Origin: Carnegiea gigantea
Lineage: Eukaryota; Streptophyta; Magnoliopsida; Caryophyllales; Cactaceae
Assembly: GCA_029747015.1 (NCBI GenBank)
Contig: JAKOGI010002203.1
Location: 1 to 64,000 of the forward strand
DNA length: 64,000 nucleotides
Direction of reading: 5' to 3'
Part shown: positions 9,841-20,991 of the stretch, in pieces
Position numbering within the stretch: the stretch's first letter is position 1
How the letters are laid out: every line of letters starts with the position of its first letter
Notes under the pieces: model-generated
What the model saw: the letters and a program-made list of their open reading frames with translations, nothing else
Told to the model about the DNA's origin: nothing
Database searches by the model: none
Made by a program: the position numbers and the translations under genes

Positions 9841-11667
9841 ATGGCGTCTAGATTAAGACGTATGTTATCTTTCCGATCTGATAGTAACCAGGGTAACATC
9901 GTTAATTCTAATGAACAAAGAACCTTACCTTTATTTAGGGCTCCTAGCCCAGACAATTATGCTAATTGGTCCCTCCCTAGAATAGAGTTAGACACCATTT
10001 ACAAAATTGGCACATTTGATTTCATTAAAGCATATTCTTGCAAAACGCATGAAGAAGTCATTAGTTTACAAAATGGTTTACAAACTATTGACATGCTTAA
10101 ACAAAATGCTATTAATTTACATTTACATGCCAAATATCGATTTATGCATATTGGTTTAGTACAAGTAGCCATTAAACCTTTGGTACGAAAAGGTATTAAT
10201 GCTCCCATTTACATGGCTTTACGTGACAAAAGATTACGTAAATACAAATCTTCTTTACTTGCAGTTATCCAAACTAACATTTGCAAAGGTCCTATATTTT
10301 TCAATTGTTATCCTGATTTTATGGTTGATTTAAGCTGTCCTATGACAACAGAATCCCTCAAACTTGATGTTCATATACAAGGCAATGAATTTTTGGACTT
10401 CAAAAATTTCGTTGTTATGTATCGTATTTATTTTCGACTTATGAGTACAAATGTAAATACAAGGTTTTTAAACCCTCTTCCTTCCAATTCCCAAGAAACA
10501 ATTTTACTTCAAATTGAAGATGAGAAACCCACTGTCTTCACTCCAAAATTACTCAAATGGGATGAAATAACTCTCCCAGATGAGTTTGAGCTCCACGAGC
10601 CTCAACCTTCCTTACAAATTGAAAGAAGAGATATTGACGAAATTGTAGAAGAATCTGATGGCCGAATTCTTCTTAAATTTCGTTCTTTCACTATTAAAGA
10701 AACTCCTGACCATTCTTATCCATCCAATTCTAGACGATCATTTTCAGATGTTGCTTCCTCTTCTGAACATTTCGACACTTCGACTCGTTATAGGTTTCGT
10801 AATCCTATACCTGAGCCCATTATTGATCCTCCATCTCCGATTACATCTGGAATTGGAGCTTCAATTAATGGTATTTCTTTCAAAAACTTCCAAATAGACT
10901 GGGATATGATCAAAGCTGATTATTACTCAGTTCCAAATATCTCTTTGCGAACTTGGTTCGAACAAATGGATCGTTCCCTCATGGAATCCATTAAAAAGGA
11001 GTGGATTTTGGACATGGAACGTCTTCGTACAAATATTCCTTTCTTTCTTTGGTTCCCTACATTTGCTTCCAAACATGGTCTTCAGAATGTTTACCAAATA
11101 CCCAGTATTCATGTTCAAACTTCCCTTATGAAAGTTTGGCATTTTCAAAATGGTTCTAGTGTCTCCTCCGTTCATCCCCCTGCAGATGATCTTAAGCTTC
11201 TGCACAAAGGTGACACCATTCTGGCGACACCTTTTCGCGAAGGCCGGGAGGGGAGTGAGGTAGTCAAACTTGATGACCTAAAAAAGGTTCATCAACAAGC
11301 CAATTATACAAACACTATCCTTCAAACAATTGCTGAACAGCTTAACCAAGTTTCAGCCCAAATTGCTGAAAACAAGCGTAACCAAATGATCCATACCAAG
11401 CAAGAACCTAAAGATGAAGGTTCTCCACCTTTCTTCAAAACAGATACGATTCCAAAACCCAGATTAGAAGCCTTTCATAAACAAACAGAATCCTCAAATA
11501 ATCATTACCTCAAACTCATTTCTGACCAACTCAAGACTCTTGAGTTAGCTTCTTCCAAACCCTCAACATCTTGCATAGACAAAACTTGCCAAAAGATCCA
11601 AGATGAGTCGTCCACTAGTAATGAATCTAGTGATGACTCACAAGAGAGTCATGACGATCAGCAATAA
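9841..11667 (+). pseudogene. Caulimovirid movement protein and linker, start of polyprotein
   Basis: I place the start at ATG 9841 (MASRLRRMLSFRSDS). The frame is open back to 9667 but has no earlier ATG. About residues 60-230 are a 30K-superfamily movement protein: ICKGPIFFNCYPDFMVDL is followed by an LDVHIQG stretch and a MYRIYFRLMST end, the conserved core of caulimovirid tubule-forming movement proteins that enlarge plasmodesmata. A linker with a coiled-coil-like part (LQTIAEQLNQVSAQIAENK) and an acidic serine-rich tail follows. The frame stops at TAA 11665-11667; copy 3 has CAA at this place, so the stop is a C-to-T change inside one polyprotein frame rather than a natural end. Confidence 0.85.
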
Positions 11668-13300
11668 GAAGGTCATGATACTCTGCAAACTATTGACAAT
11701 ATTCTTGATGAACCAACCACAGTTAACAAACTTCACAATTGGTCTAGATGTCCAGGAAAGAATTTCTATCCTAGGCCAACACCACCTGATATTCAATATA
11801 AAGAACGTGGATCCTTTGCCTCATCTAGTTTTGATGGCAGATCCATTCATCAATGGAATATCGATGGCAAGGCTGAACATGAAATCCTTTCCACAGTCCA
11901 AGAAATGTGGATGGCACATAATGCTTACAAAACACAGGGACATAGTGATACCAACATAGCAGTTGCCCTAGTAATAGGTTTTACAGGACAACTTAAGTCT
12001 TGGTGGGATAATACCTTTACCACAGAACAAAGACAAGCCATCCTAACACACAAAAAGATAGTAAGGAACCCTACCACAGGACTTGAAGAAGAGCAAGACG
12101 ATTGTGTGCAAACTCTTTTGCATACAATTACTCTTCATTTCCTTGGCAACCCAAAAGAAGAGCAAGCCGTTGCTAAAACAATTCTCATCAATTTAAGATG
12201 TCCTTCCTTAACAGATTATAGATGGTATAAGGATGTCTTTCTTACAAATGTTCTTAAACGGGAAGACAATACCTAAGATTTCTGGAAAGAAAGATTTATT
12301 GCAGGATTACCAAATTTATTTGGTGAAAGAATCCTCAATAAACTTCGACAGAATTTTGGCACAAATGATGTCCCGTTTGGATTATTAACATTTGGTCAAT
12401 TATTTGGTATTGTCAAAACTGAAGCTTTAAGTCTTTGTAATGAGATTAAGCTTCAATCCAAATATGGGAATGAGCGAACCCAATCTAGAAAGGAGATGGG
12501 TACGTTCTGTGAAGCTTTTGGAATTACAAAGATTATGGCTCCTTCTACGGCCCGTAAAAAGGCCCAGAAGAAACAAAAGCCCAAACCGAGACAGCCCTTT
12601 GCTCAATCCAAACCTTTTGTCAAAAAAGAAACCAAACCAGTTTCAAAAAAGAAAAGGTCTGCTAAGGACCAAAAGCCCATTGTCTGTTACAAATGTGGCA
12701 AAGTAGGCCACAAGGCTCTTCAATGCAAAACAGAACAAAAGATTAATGAGTTGTTTTCAGAAGATCCAGAACTCAAACAAAAACTTCTGGCACTCCTCAT
12801 TAAGGAACCCTCAGGGTCTGAAAGTGAAGACAACTATTATGATGGATCCAGTGATGATTCAGAATATGAGTCTTCACCAATTAAGACTCTTAATGTCATT
12901 TCCTCCAAATCCAAAAAAGAATTCCTTATTGAGTTAATAGGACAAATCCCTGACCTAGATGTCAAAAAAGATTATCTTCAGCGCCTCAAAGATTTAATCC
13001 TTGAAGAAGAAGATAAACCAAAATTTGATTTTGGACCTTCTTCATCCTTCAACCAAATCCTTGAGAATTATCCTATTCCAAATCCTTTCTAACCCGTCAC
13101 TACAAAACAATTACAAACTGCGCTTAACGAACTCAAAAGTCAAGTTCGTATTCTCAAATCAGATGTCATCTTCTTCAAAACAAAAGATTTAGAGATTGAT
13201 GCCAAAATATCAATGCTGGAATCTTTAAAAGCAAATCCTCCTCTTCCTCCACCTGACTTACATTCCCCATAATTATCAGAAGTTGATATTCCTCAAACTC
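11668..13300 (+). pseudogene. Caulimovirid coat protein with CCHC zinc knuckle
   Basis: Continues the movement-protein frame. The core has the WW-containing helix region (GQLKSWWDNTF), a LRCPSLTDYRWYKDVFL segment, then a basic arm and the knuckle CYKCGKVGHKALQC (about 12687-12730), which packages nucleic acid. Acidic serine clusters (GSSDDSEYESS) follow, as in caulimovirid coat proteins. Breaks: TAA at 12274-12276 (CAA in copy 3), TAA at 13090-13092 (CAA in copy 3), and TAA near 13270 (GAA in copy 3). No frameshift separates it from movement protein or protease, so all belonged to one polyprotein. Confidence 0.85.
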
Positions 13301-13790
13301 AATTTTTACAAACAATATCCCGTATTACCTTTCAAAAATGGTACTCTATAGTCAATTTAGTTGTTGATGACTTCTCTATGAATGTCATCGCTCTAATTGA
13401 CAGTGGAGCAGATCAAAATTGTCTTAGAGAAGGAGTTGTTCCTACTAAGTACTGTGAGCGTTCAAATGAACAGCTTGTCAGTGCTAGTGGCGATCCTTTA
13501 CACATTCGTTACAAATTAGAAAAAGGATATATTCGTAATAACAATTACTGCTTCAAAAATGTATTTCTTGTTATTAGTAATATTACAAATGATTTAATTT
13601 TAGGTACTCCTTTTTTAACACAAATCTACCCCTTTACTGTTTCAGAAAGTGGTATTCATACCAAGGTTTTGGGTAACCCCATTACTTTTCCTTTCCTAAC
13701 CTCCACTCACCAAAAGAAAGTTATAGATTTACAATTTTCTTCAATTTTTAGACAAATCAATTTTATCCAATCAAATCAAAATTCCTTCTT
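13301..13790 (+). pseudogene. Caulimovirid aspartic protease domain
   Basis: Retropepsin-like polyprotein-processing protease. Active site ALIDSGADQNC at about 13390-13420 is intact; the second half has the NDLILGTPFL flap-partner motif (about 13585-13615). The same frame continues through a linker (LTSTHQKKVIDLQF) and reaches RNase H at about 13790 without any of the reverse transcriptase motifs. The domain itself carries no stop. Confidence 0.85.
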
Positions 13791-14230
13791 CCAAAACGAT
13801 CGCATTAAGACATTACCCTGTCTACATCTTCCCAGTCCCTCTGCATTTATGATTGTTGAAACTAATGCATCTGACATAGGTTATGGTGGCATTTTAAAGC
13901 AAAAATTATCATTGCATAACCAAGAACAATTAGTTAGATATCATTCAGGTTTATGGATTGGTGCACAAAAGAATTACTCTACAATCAAAAAGGAAATTTT
14001 ATCCATTGTTCTCTGTGTTACAAAATTTCAGATGATTTGTATTTCAAAAAATTTCTTCTCAGAATAGATTGCAAATCTGCAAAAGAGATTTTACAAAAAG
14101 ATGTCAAAAACCTGGTTTCGAAACAAATTTTTGCCCGATGGCAAGCTATCCTTTCAGCATTTGATTTTGATATAGAGTTTATCAAAAGAGATACTAATTC
14201 TTTGCCTGATCTCCTCACCAGAGAGTTCAA
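13791..14230 (+). pseudogene. Caulimovirid RNase H domain (RT domain deleted upstream)
   Basis: Degrades the RNA strand during reverse transcription. MIVETNASDIGYGGIL at about 13850-13900 is the first active-site block, but its usual D-A-S aspartate is N here (ETNAS, against EIDAS at 3860), so the catalytic site is damaged. NYSTIKKEIL and [13 protein letters not shown] follow, then RDTNSLPDLLTREF at the end. A one-base loss near 14030 (KFQ/DD) shifts the frame. Nothing resembling the RT fingers, palm or a YxDD motif lies between protease and this domain. The frame passes from TREF straight into the downstream protein with no stop. Confidence 0.85.
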
Positions 14231-14742
14231 AATGAGTGGAAACAAACCAAAAGGCAAAGACAAAGGCAAGAGCATTCGTAGAGCAGAAGACTATCAGATT
14301 ACTGCCCCTACAAAATTGCCACTTCAAAATCAATTCCAAACCTTAGCCAATTATCCACCTTTACCATACAAAACCGTGGTCTCTCGACCAACTACCAAGT
14401 CAACCAATGACAATTCCTACACCGTTCGGTATACAGAACATCTGTGCCTAACTACTCACAAAACCATACCAATCACTGACATTTTAAAACCTTTGGTCAA
14501 AAAGATCTTCGGCAACCTTCATTTCGCCACTGACCATACACAAAAAACCCAACAATTTTATGAGCTAATCTTAGTAGATACTCATTCTGCTGATATTAGC
14601 CATACCCATGACAAAACCAACCCAAACCACATCCTGTTTTCCAAATGTATTATTCGGCAAGTTCTCAGTGCTCAACAATGGAAGGATCCGTTCGAAGAAC
14701 GACACTTTTCAGTACCATTTGCCCCACAGACCTACAATTACA
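14231..14742 (+). pseudogene. Caulimovirid downstream protein, N-terminal part
   Basis: Begins at ATG 14231 (MSGNKPKGKDKGKS), in frame with RNase H. The N-terminus is lysine-rich, then comes a proline-containing segment, then TEHLCLTTHKTIPITDILKPL, and the piece ends at QTYNY (14742), where it is cut and joined to inverted RNase H sequence. About 170 codons of the ~400 expected. Function unknown. Confidence 0.8.
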
Positions 14743-14743
14743 A

Positions 14744-14998
14744 GGATAAAATTTCCTTTTTGATTGTAGAGTAATTCTTTTGTGAACCAATCCATAAACC
14801 TGAATGACATCTAACTAATTGTTCTTAGTTATGCGATGATAATTTTTGTTTTAAAATGCCACCATAACCTATGGCAGATGCATCAGTTTCAACAATCATA
14901 AATGCAGAGGGACTGGGAATATGTAGACATGGTAATGTCTTAATGCGATCGTTTAGGAAGAAGGAATTTTAATTTGATTGGATAAAATTGATTTGTCT
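14744..14998 (-). pseudogene. RNase H fragment, 3' end of minus-strand viral copy
   Basis: Low-coordinate end of copy 3. Read on the minus strand, the protease linker passes into RNase H at about 14970-14940, again with RT missing, and continues to KKEIL where it is cut at 14744. An in-frame stop occurs near 14968 and another near 14829. It meets the plus-strand copy tail to tail. Confidence 0.8.
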
Positions 14999-15535
14999 AA
15001 AAATTGAAGAAAATTGTAATTCCATAACCTTCTTTTGGTGAGTGGAGGTTAGGAAAGGAAAAGTAATGGGGTTACCCAAAACCTTTGTATGAATACCACT
15101 TTCTGAAACAGTAAAGGGGTAGATTTGTGTCAAGAAAGGAGTACCTAAAATCAAATCATTTGTGATATTGCTAATAACAAGAAACACATTTTTGAAACAG
15201 TAATTGTTATTACGAATATATCCTTTTTCTAATTTGTAACGAATATGTAAAGGATCACCACTAGCACTGACGAGCTGCTCATTTGAACGCTCACAATACT
15301 TAGTTGGAACGATCCCTTCTCTAAGGCAATTTTGATCTGCTCCACTGTCAATTAAAGCGATGACATTCATAGAGAAGTCATCAACAACTAAATTGACTAT
15401 AGAGTACCATTTTTGAAAGGTAATACGGGATATTGTTTGTAAAAATTGAGTTTGAGGAATATCAACTTCTGATATTTCTAGGGAATGTAAGTCAGGTGGA
15501 GGAAGAGGAGGATTTGCTTTTAAAGATTCCAGCAT
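14999..15535 (-). pseudogene. Caulimovirid aspartic protease domain (minus copy)
   Basis: Open for the whole domain and about 50 codons before it (MLESLKANPPLPPPDL). Active site ALIDSGADQNC intact (about 15365-15335) and NDLILGTPFL about 15150. It is the most intact protease copy in the cluster. Frame shared with the coat protein upstream. Confidence 0.85.
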
Positions 15536-17284
15536 TGATATTTTGGCATCAATCTCTAAATCTTTTGTTTTGAGGAAGATGACATCTGATTTGAGAATAC
15601 GAACTTGACTTTTGAGTTCGTTAAGCTCAGTTTGTAATTGTTTTGTAGTGACGGGTTGGAAAGGATTTGGAATAGGATAATTCTCAATGATTTGATTGAA
15701 GGACGAAGAAGGTCCAAAATCGAATTTTGGTTTATCTTCTTCCTCCAGGATTAAATCTTTGAGGCGCTGAAGATAATCTTTTTTGACATCTAGGTCAAGG
15801 ATTTGTCCTATTAACTCAATAAGGAATTCCTTTTTGGATTTGGAGGAAATGACATTAAGAGTCTTTATTAGTGAAGACTCCTATTCTGAATCATCACTGG
15901 ATCCATCATAATAGTTGTCTTCACTTTCAGACCCCGAGAGTTCCTTAATGAGGAGTGCCATAAGTTTTTGTTTGAGTTCTGGATCTTCTGAAAACAACTC
16001 ATTAATCTTTTGTTCTGTTTTGCATTGAGGAGCCTTATGGCCTACTTTGCCACATTTGTAACAGATAATGGGCTTTTGGTCCTTAGCAGACCTTTTCTTT
16101 TTTGAAACGGGTTTGGTTTCTTTTTTGATAAAAGGTTTGGATTGAGCAAAGGGCTGTCTCAGTTTGGGCTTTTGTTTCTTCTGGGCCTTTTTACGGGCCG
16201 TAGAAGGAGCCATAATCGTTGTAATTCCAAAAGCTTCATAGAACATACCCATCTCCTTTCTAGATTGGGTTCGCTCATTCCCATATTTGGATTGAACCTT
16301 AATCTCATTACAAAGACTTAAAGCTTCAGTTTTGACAATACCAAATAATTGACCAAATGTTAATAATCCAAACGGGATATCATTTGTGCCAAAATTCTGT
16401 CGAAGTTTATTGAGGATTCTTTCACCAAATAAATTTGGTAATCCTGCAATAAATCTTTCTTTCCAGAAATCTTGGGTATTGTCTTCCCGTTTAAGAACAT
16501 TTGTAAGAAAGACATCCTTATGCCATCTGTAATCTGTTAAGGAAGGACATCTTAAATTGATGAGAATTGTTTTAGCAACGGTTTGCTCTTCTTTTGGGTT
16601 GCCAAGGAAATGAAGAGTAATTGCATGCAAAAGAGTTTGCACACAATCATCTTGTTCTTCTTCGAGTCCTGTGGTAGGGTTCCTTACTATCTTTTTATGT
16701 GTTAGGATGGCTTGTCTTTGTTCTGTGGTAAAGGTATTATCCCACCAAAACTTAAGTTGTCTTGTAAAACCGATTACTAGGGCAACTGCTATGTTGGTAT
16801 CACTATGTCCCTGTGTTTTGTAAGCATTATGTGCCATCCACATTTCTTGGACTGTGGAAAGGATTTCATGTTCAGCCTTGCCATCGATATTCCATTGATG
16901 AATGGATCTGCCATCAAAACTAGATGAGGCAAAGGATCCACGTTCTTCATATTGAATATCAAGTGGAGTTGGCCTAGGATAGAAATTCTTTCCTGGACCT
17001 CTAGACCAATTGTGAAGTTTGTTAACTGTGGTTGGTTCATCAAGGATGTTGTCAATGGTTTGCAGAGTATCATGACCTTCTTGTTTCTGAACATCATGAC
17101 TCTCTTCTGAGTCATCACTAGACTCATCACTAGTGGAAGACTCATCTTGGATCTTTTGACAGGGTTTGTCTATGCAAGATGTTGAGGGTTTGGAAGAAGC
17201 TAACTCAAGAGTCTTGAGTTGGTCAGAAATGAGTTTGAGGTAATGATTATTTGAGGATTCTGTTCGTTTATGAAAGGCTTCTAA
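15536..17284 (-). pseudogene. Caulimovirid coat protein (minus copy)
   Basis: Coat-protein core, basic arm and knuckle CYKCGKVGHKAPQC (about 16065-16024), with all four zinc ligands present. The frame is open from 16843 or earlier down to a TAG at 15881-15883, where other copies have TAT. Beyond that stop it is open again into the protease. The upstream part has only the stop at 17285-17287 shared with the movement-protein entry. Confidence 0.85.
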
Positions 17285-18907
17285 TCAGGTTTTTGGAATC
17301 GTATTTGTTTTGAAGAAAGGGGGAGAACCTTCATCCTTAGGTTCTTGCTTGGTATTGATCATTTGGTTACGCTTGTTTTCAGCAATTTGGGCTGAAACTT
17401 GGTCAAACTGTTCAGCAATTGTTTGAAGGATAGTGTTTGTATAATTGGCTTGTTGATGAACCTTTTTTAGGTCATCAAGTTTGACTACCTCACTCCCCTC
17501 CCGGCCTTTGCGAAAAGGTGTCGCCAGAATGGTGTCACCTTTGCGCAGAAGCTTAAGATCATCTGCAGGGGGATGAACGGAGGAGACACTAGAACCATTT
17601 TGAAAACGCCAAACTTTCATAAGGGAAGTTTGAACATTAATACTGGGTATTTGGTAAACATTCTGAAGACCATGTTTGGAAGCAAATGTAGGGAACCAAA
17701 GAAAGAAAGGAGTATTTGTACGAAGACGTTCCATGTCCGAAATCCACTCCTTTTTAATGGATTCCATGAGGGAACGATCCATATGTTCGAACCAAGTTCG
17801 CAAAGAGATATTTGGAACTGAGTAATAATCAGCTTTGATCATATCCCAGTCTATTTGGAAGTTTTTGAAAGAAATACCATTAATTGAAGCTCCAATTCCA
17901 GATGTAGTCGGAGATGGAGGATCAATAATGGGCTCAGGTATAGGATTACGAAACCTATAACGAGTCGAATTGTCGAAATGTTCAGAAGAGGAAGCAACAT
18001 CTGAAAATGATCGTCTATAATTGGATGGATAAGAATGGTCAGGAGTTTCTTTGATAGAGAAAGAACGAAATTTAAGAAGAATTCGGCCATCAGATTCTTC
18101 TACAATTTCGTCAATATCTCTTCTTGCAATTTGTAAGGAAGGTTGAGGCTCGTGGAGCTCAAGCTCATCTGGGAGAGTTATTTCATCCCATTTGAGTAAT
18201 TTTGGAGTGAAGACAGTGGGTTTCTCATCTTCAATTTGAAGTAAAATTGTTTCTTGGGAATTGGAAGGAAGAGGGTTTAAAAACCTTGTATTTAAATTTG
18301 TACTCATAAGTCGAAAATAAATTCGATACATAACAACGAAATTTTTGAAGTCCAAAAATTCATTACCTTGTATATGAACATCAAGTTTGAGGGCTTCTGT
18401 TGTCATAGGACAGGTTAAATCAACCATAAAATCAGGATAACAATTGAAAAATATAGGACCTTTGCAAATGTTAGTTTGGATAACTGCAAGTAAAGAAGAT
18501 TTGTATTTACGTAATCTTTTGTCACGTAAAGCCATGTAAATGGGAGCATTAATACCTTTTCATACCAAAGGTTTAATGGCTACTTGTACTAAACCAATAT
18601 GCATAAATCGATATTTTGCTTGTAAATGTAAATTAATAGCATTTTGTTTAAGCATGTCAATAGTTTGTAAACCATTTTGTAAACTAATGACTTCTTCATG
18701 CGTTTTGCAAGAATATGCTTTAATGAAATCAAATGTGCCAATTTTGTAAATGGTGTCTAACTCTATTCTAGGAAGGGACCAATTAGCATAATTGTCTGGG
18801 TTAGGAGCCCTAAATAAAGGTAAGGTTCTTTGTTCATTAGAATTAACGATGTTACCCTAGTTACTATCAGATCGGAAAGATAACATACGCCTTAATCTAG
18901 AACCCAT
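17285..18907 (-). pseudogene. Caulimovirid movement protein (minus copy), three stops
   Basis: Start ATG at 18907 gives MGSRLRRMLSFRSDS. Codon 17 is TAG (18859-18857; CAG in the plus copy) and codon 116 is TGA (18562-18560; CGA in the plus copy). The remaining 416 codons (18535-17285) are open and include the whole conserved core GPIFFNCYPDFMVDL; they end at a TGA that replaces AGA. Dead, but close in sequence to the plus copy. Confidence 0.85.
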
Positions 18908-19113
18908 GATTATGTATGCATTCAAATCTCTATGCGCAGACAGGTGTATAACGGGACCACCACCGGGACCACCTTCACACGGCTGACCAACGGATTTTCC
19001 TTGGCTGACCAATGCTAGGGACACCACTGTATGCAAGACACAGCTCTATGAACACAGAGATGCAAATACACACCTAAGCACAACTTCTAAATGAAAGTAT
19101 ATGCACTCTTACT
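18908..19113 (-). other. Viral leader (minus copy)
   Basis: Untranslated leader between primer site and movement-protein start, about 200 bp, collinear with 9635-9840. It contains a GGTGGTCCCGGTGGTGGTCC repeat. No conserved ATG-started frame. Confidence 0.6.
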
Positions 19114-19126
19114 GGCTCTGATACCA
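19114..19126 (-). promoter_or_regulatory. Viral tRNA-Met primer binding site (minus copy)
   Basis: Reads TGGTATCAGAGCC on the minus strand; same position relative to poly(A) signal and leader as in the plus copies. Confidence 0.85.
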
Positions 19127-19787
19127 ACTGGATACAGGATCGTTAATACTTAAGAAATGGAACAGAAATGTAAACTGAAATGTTACTTAAAGTTTATTGA
19201 AATGTACAGAGTAACAGATAAAACTGATAGAAATGTAATACAAAGAACTTACACAAATTGTTGAACTTGGAAATGTTGGAAACTTCGAAATGTAGAAGTA
19301 CAAAAGGTAACTTAAAGTTGGAAAATTTTGTTGAAGAAAGCTGAGAGAAAGTTTTTGAAAGCTTGAAGATGCTTCTTCTTTCTTTTTCAGTCTTTTTCCG
19401 CTCTGCCTTCCCCCTTTGACGAGCCCTCCTTAAATAGAGATAGAAGAGAGCCCTTCATAATTGTAATTTTGTTTGGACATCAAAAGTAGATGCTCTTTGT
19501 CGGCCATCATGTACTGAAAAGGTGAGTCTTCTTTTTGTAAAGCAGATTCCTTTTGTCTTGGACACGTAATGAAAGGTGAGTCATCATCCTTATCATTACA
19601 CTGTTTGCTTTTTGTTAGTGGGGTCACTGTAGATGAACAGTGTATTTTGTCGAAAGCTGCAAAAGAAAAGATTCGTTAGTACGAATGGCCTTTACTTTTG
19701 CCAAGGGCCAAATGACCCTTGCAGGCTCTTTTGCATTATTTGGCTTTTGCATTTTGCCAAAGGTCATGTGACCTTTGCCAGCCTTTG
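19127..19787 (-). promoter_or_regulatory. Complete viral intergenic region (minus copy)
   Basis: From the stop of the downstream protein: inverted-repeat cluster, pyrimidine run ending TTTTGCAG, GCAAACAGTGTAATGATAAG block, TATA box CTATTTAAGG at 19438-19429, AATAAA at 19198-19193, then the primer site. Collinear with 2452-3132 throughout and a good reference for the truncated copies. Confidence 0.75.
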
Positions 19788-20991
19788 TCATAATTCATAT
19801 GGGTCTTGTGAATCCTGATACATGTCCTTATTTTTGTCATTGTGTGAAGCTGTTGAACTGACTTCATCAGAGTCATTGGCCTTGTCCAGAATTTTTTGTA
19901 AAAATATTTGTCTCATTTGAGGGTCATCTTTAAGATATTCAAGAACTTCTTTCTCCTTTTGGGAGAGACCCTTGTTCTTTGTTTTTGTTGATGATGACGG
20001 ACTTTCTTTCTTTCTAGGAGTAGAAGGTCCAACGTATGTTTTTGCTTCAAATGTATGGAGATTGTGGAGTGTGAACTTCTTAGATTTGGTGCGACAGTAG
20101 TGCTCCACATTTTCACTACCACATAATTGTGTCTTGAATTCAAGCCACCATTTAACTTTGTAAACCCGGACCAGAGATAGAGGAAATGCATTCTTCAAGT
20201 AATTCTGAAGTCTGTATTCCCAGCTAAAAATCCAGGCAATGTTGAATACCCGAAAGAATTGGAGTTCGTTTGTATACGCATCGAGGGAGGACATATTCTT
20301 GTCCCAAAAGTCCCATCCGCCTTAGGCTTCTAAAGGTAATACCGATAGTGAACATCCGAACCAAGTCCACCAGTAGTAAAACCAAATAGGAAATTGTAAG
20401 GGACAATTGTCATGAAAATTAAAGAACCAAGAATGGGTTTCAGGTAAATATAGAAAGGCTCGGTACCAAGCCGTTCTATAGTCATTGTAATTGTAGGTCT
20501 GTGGGGCAAATGGTACTGAAAAGTGTCGTTCTTCGAACGGATCCTTCCATTGTTGAGCACTGAGAACTTGCCGAATAATACATTTGGAAAACAGTATGTG
20601 GTTTGGGTTGGTTTTGTCATGGGTATGGCTAATATCAGCAGAATGAGTATCTACTAAGATTAGCTCATAAAATTGTTGGGTTTTTTGTGTATGGTCAGTG
20701 GCGAAATGAAGGTTGCCGAAGATCTTTTTGACCAAAGGTTTTAAAATGTCAGTGATTGGTATGGTTTTGTGAGTAGTTAGGCACAGATGTTCTGTATACC
20801 GAACGGTGTAGGAATTGTCATTGGTTGACTTGGTAGTTGGTCGAGAGACCACGGTTTTGTATGGTAAAGGTGGATAATTGGCTAAGGTTTGGAATTGATT
20901 TTGAAGTGGCAATTTTGTAGGGGCAGTAATCTGATAGTCTTCTGCTCTACGAATGCTCTTGCCTTTGTCTTTGCCTTTTGGTTTGTTTCCA
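19788..20991 (-). pseudogene. Caulimovirid downstream protein (ORF2-like), full length with one stop
   Basis: Most complete copy, about 400 codons from MSGNKPKGKDKGK (near 20991) to DPYEL (19788). The only visible break is TAA at 20324-20322 in LEA(stop)GGW, CAA in other copies. Order: lysine-rich start; TEHLCLTTHKTIPITDIL; QQWKDPFEERHFSVPF; a segment dense in W, F and Y (FPIWFYYWWTWFGCSLSVL); WWLEFKTQLCGSENVEHYC; basic CRTKSKK; serine-rich linker; helical SQKEKEVLEYLKDDPQMRQI; acidic tail. No enzyme motif. The frame is continuous with RNase H upstream. Confidence 0.8.
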
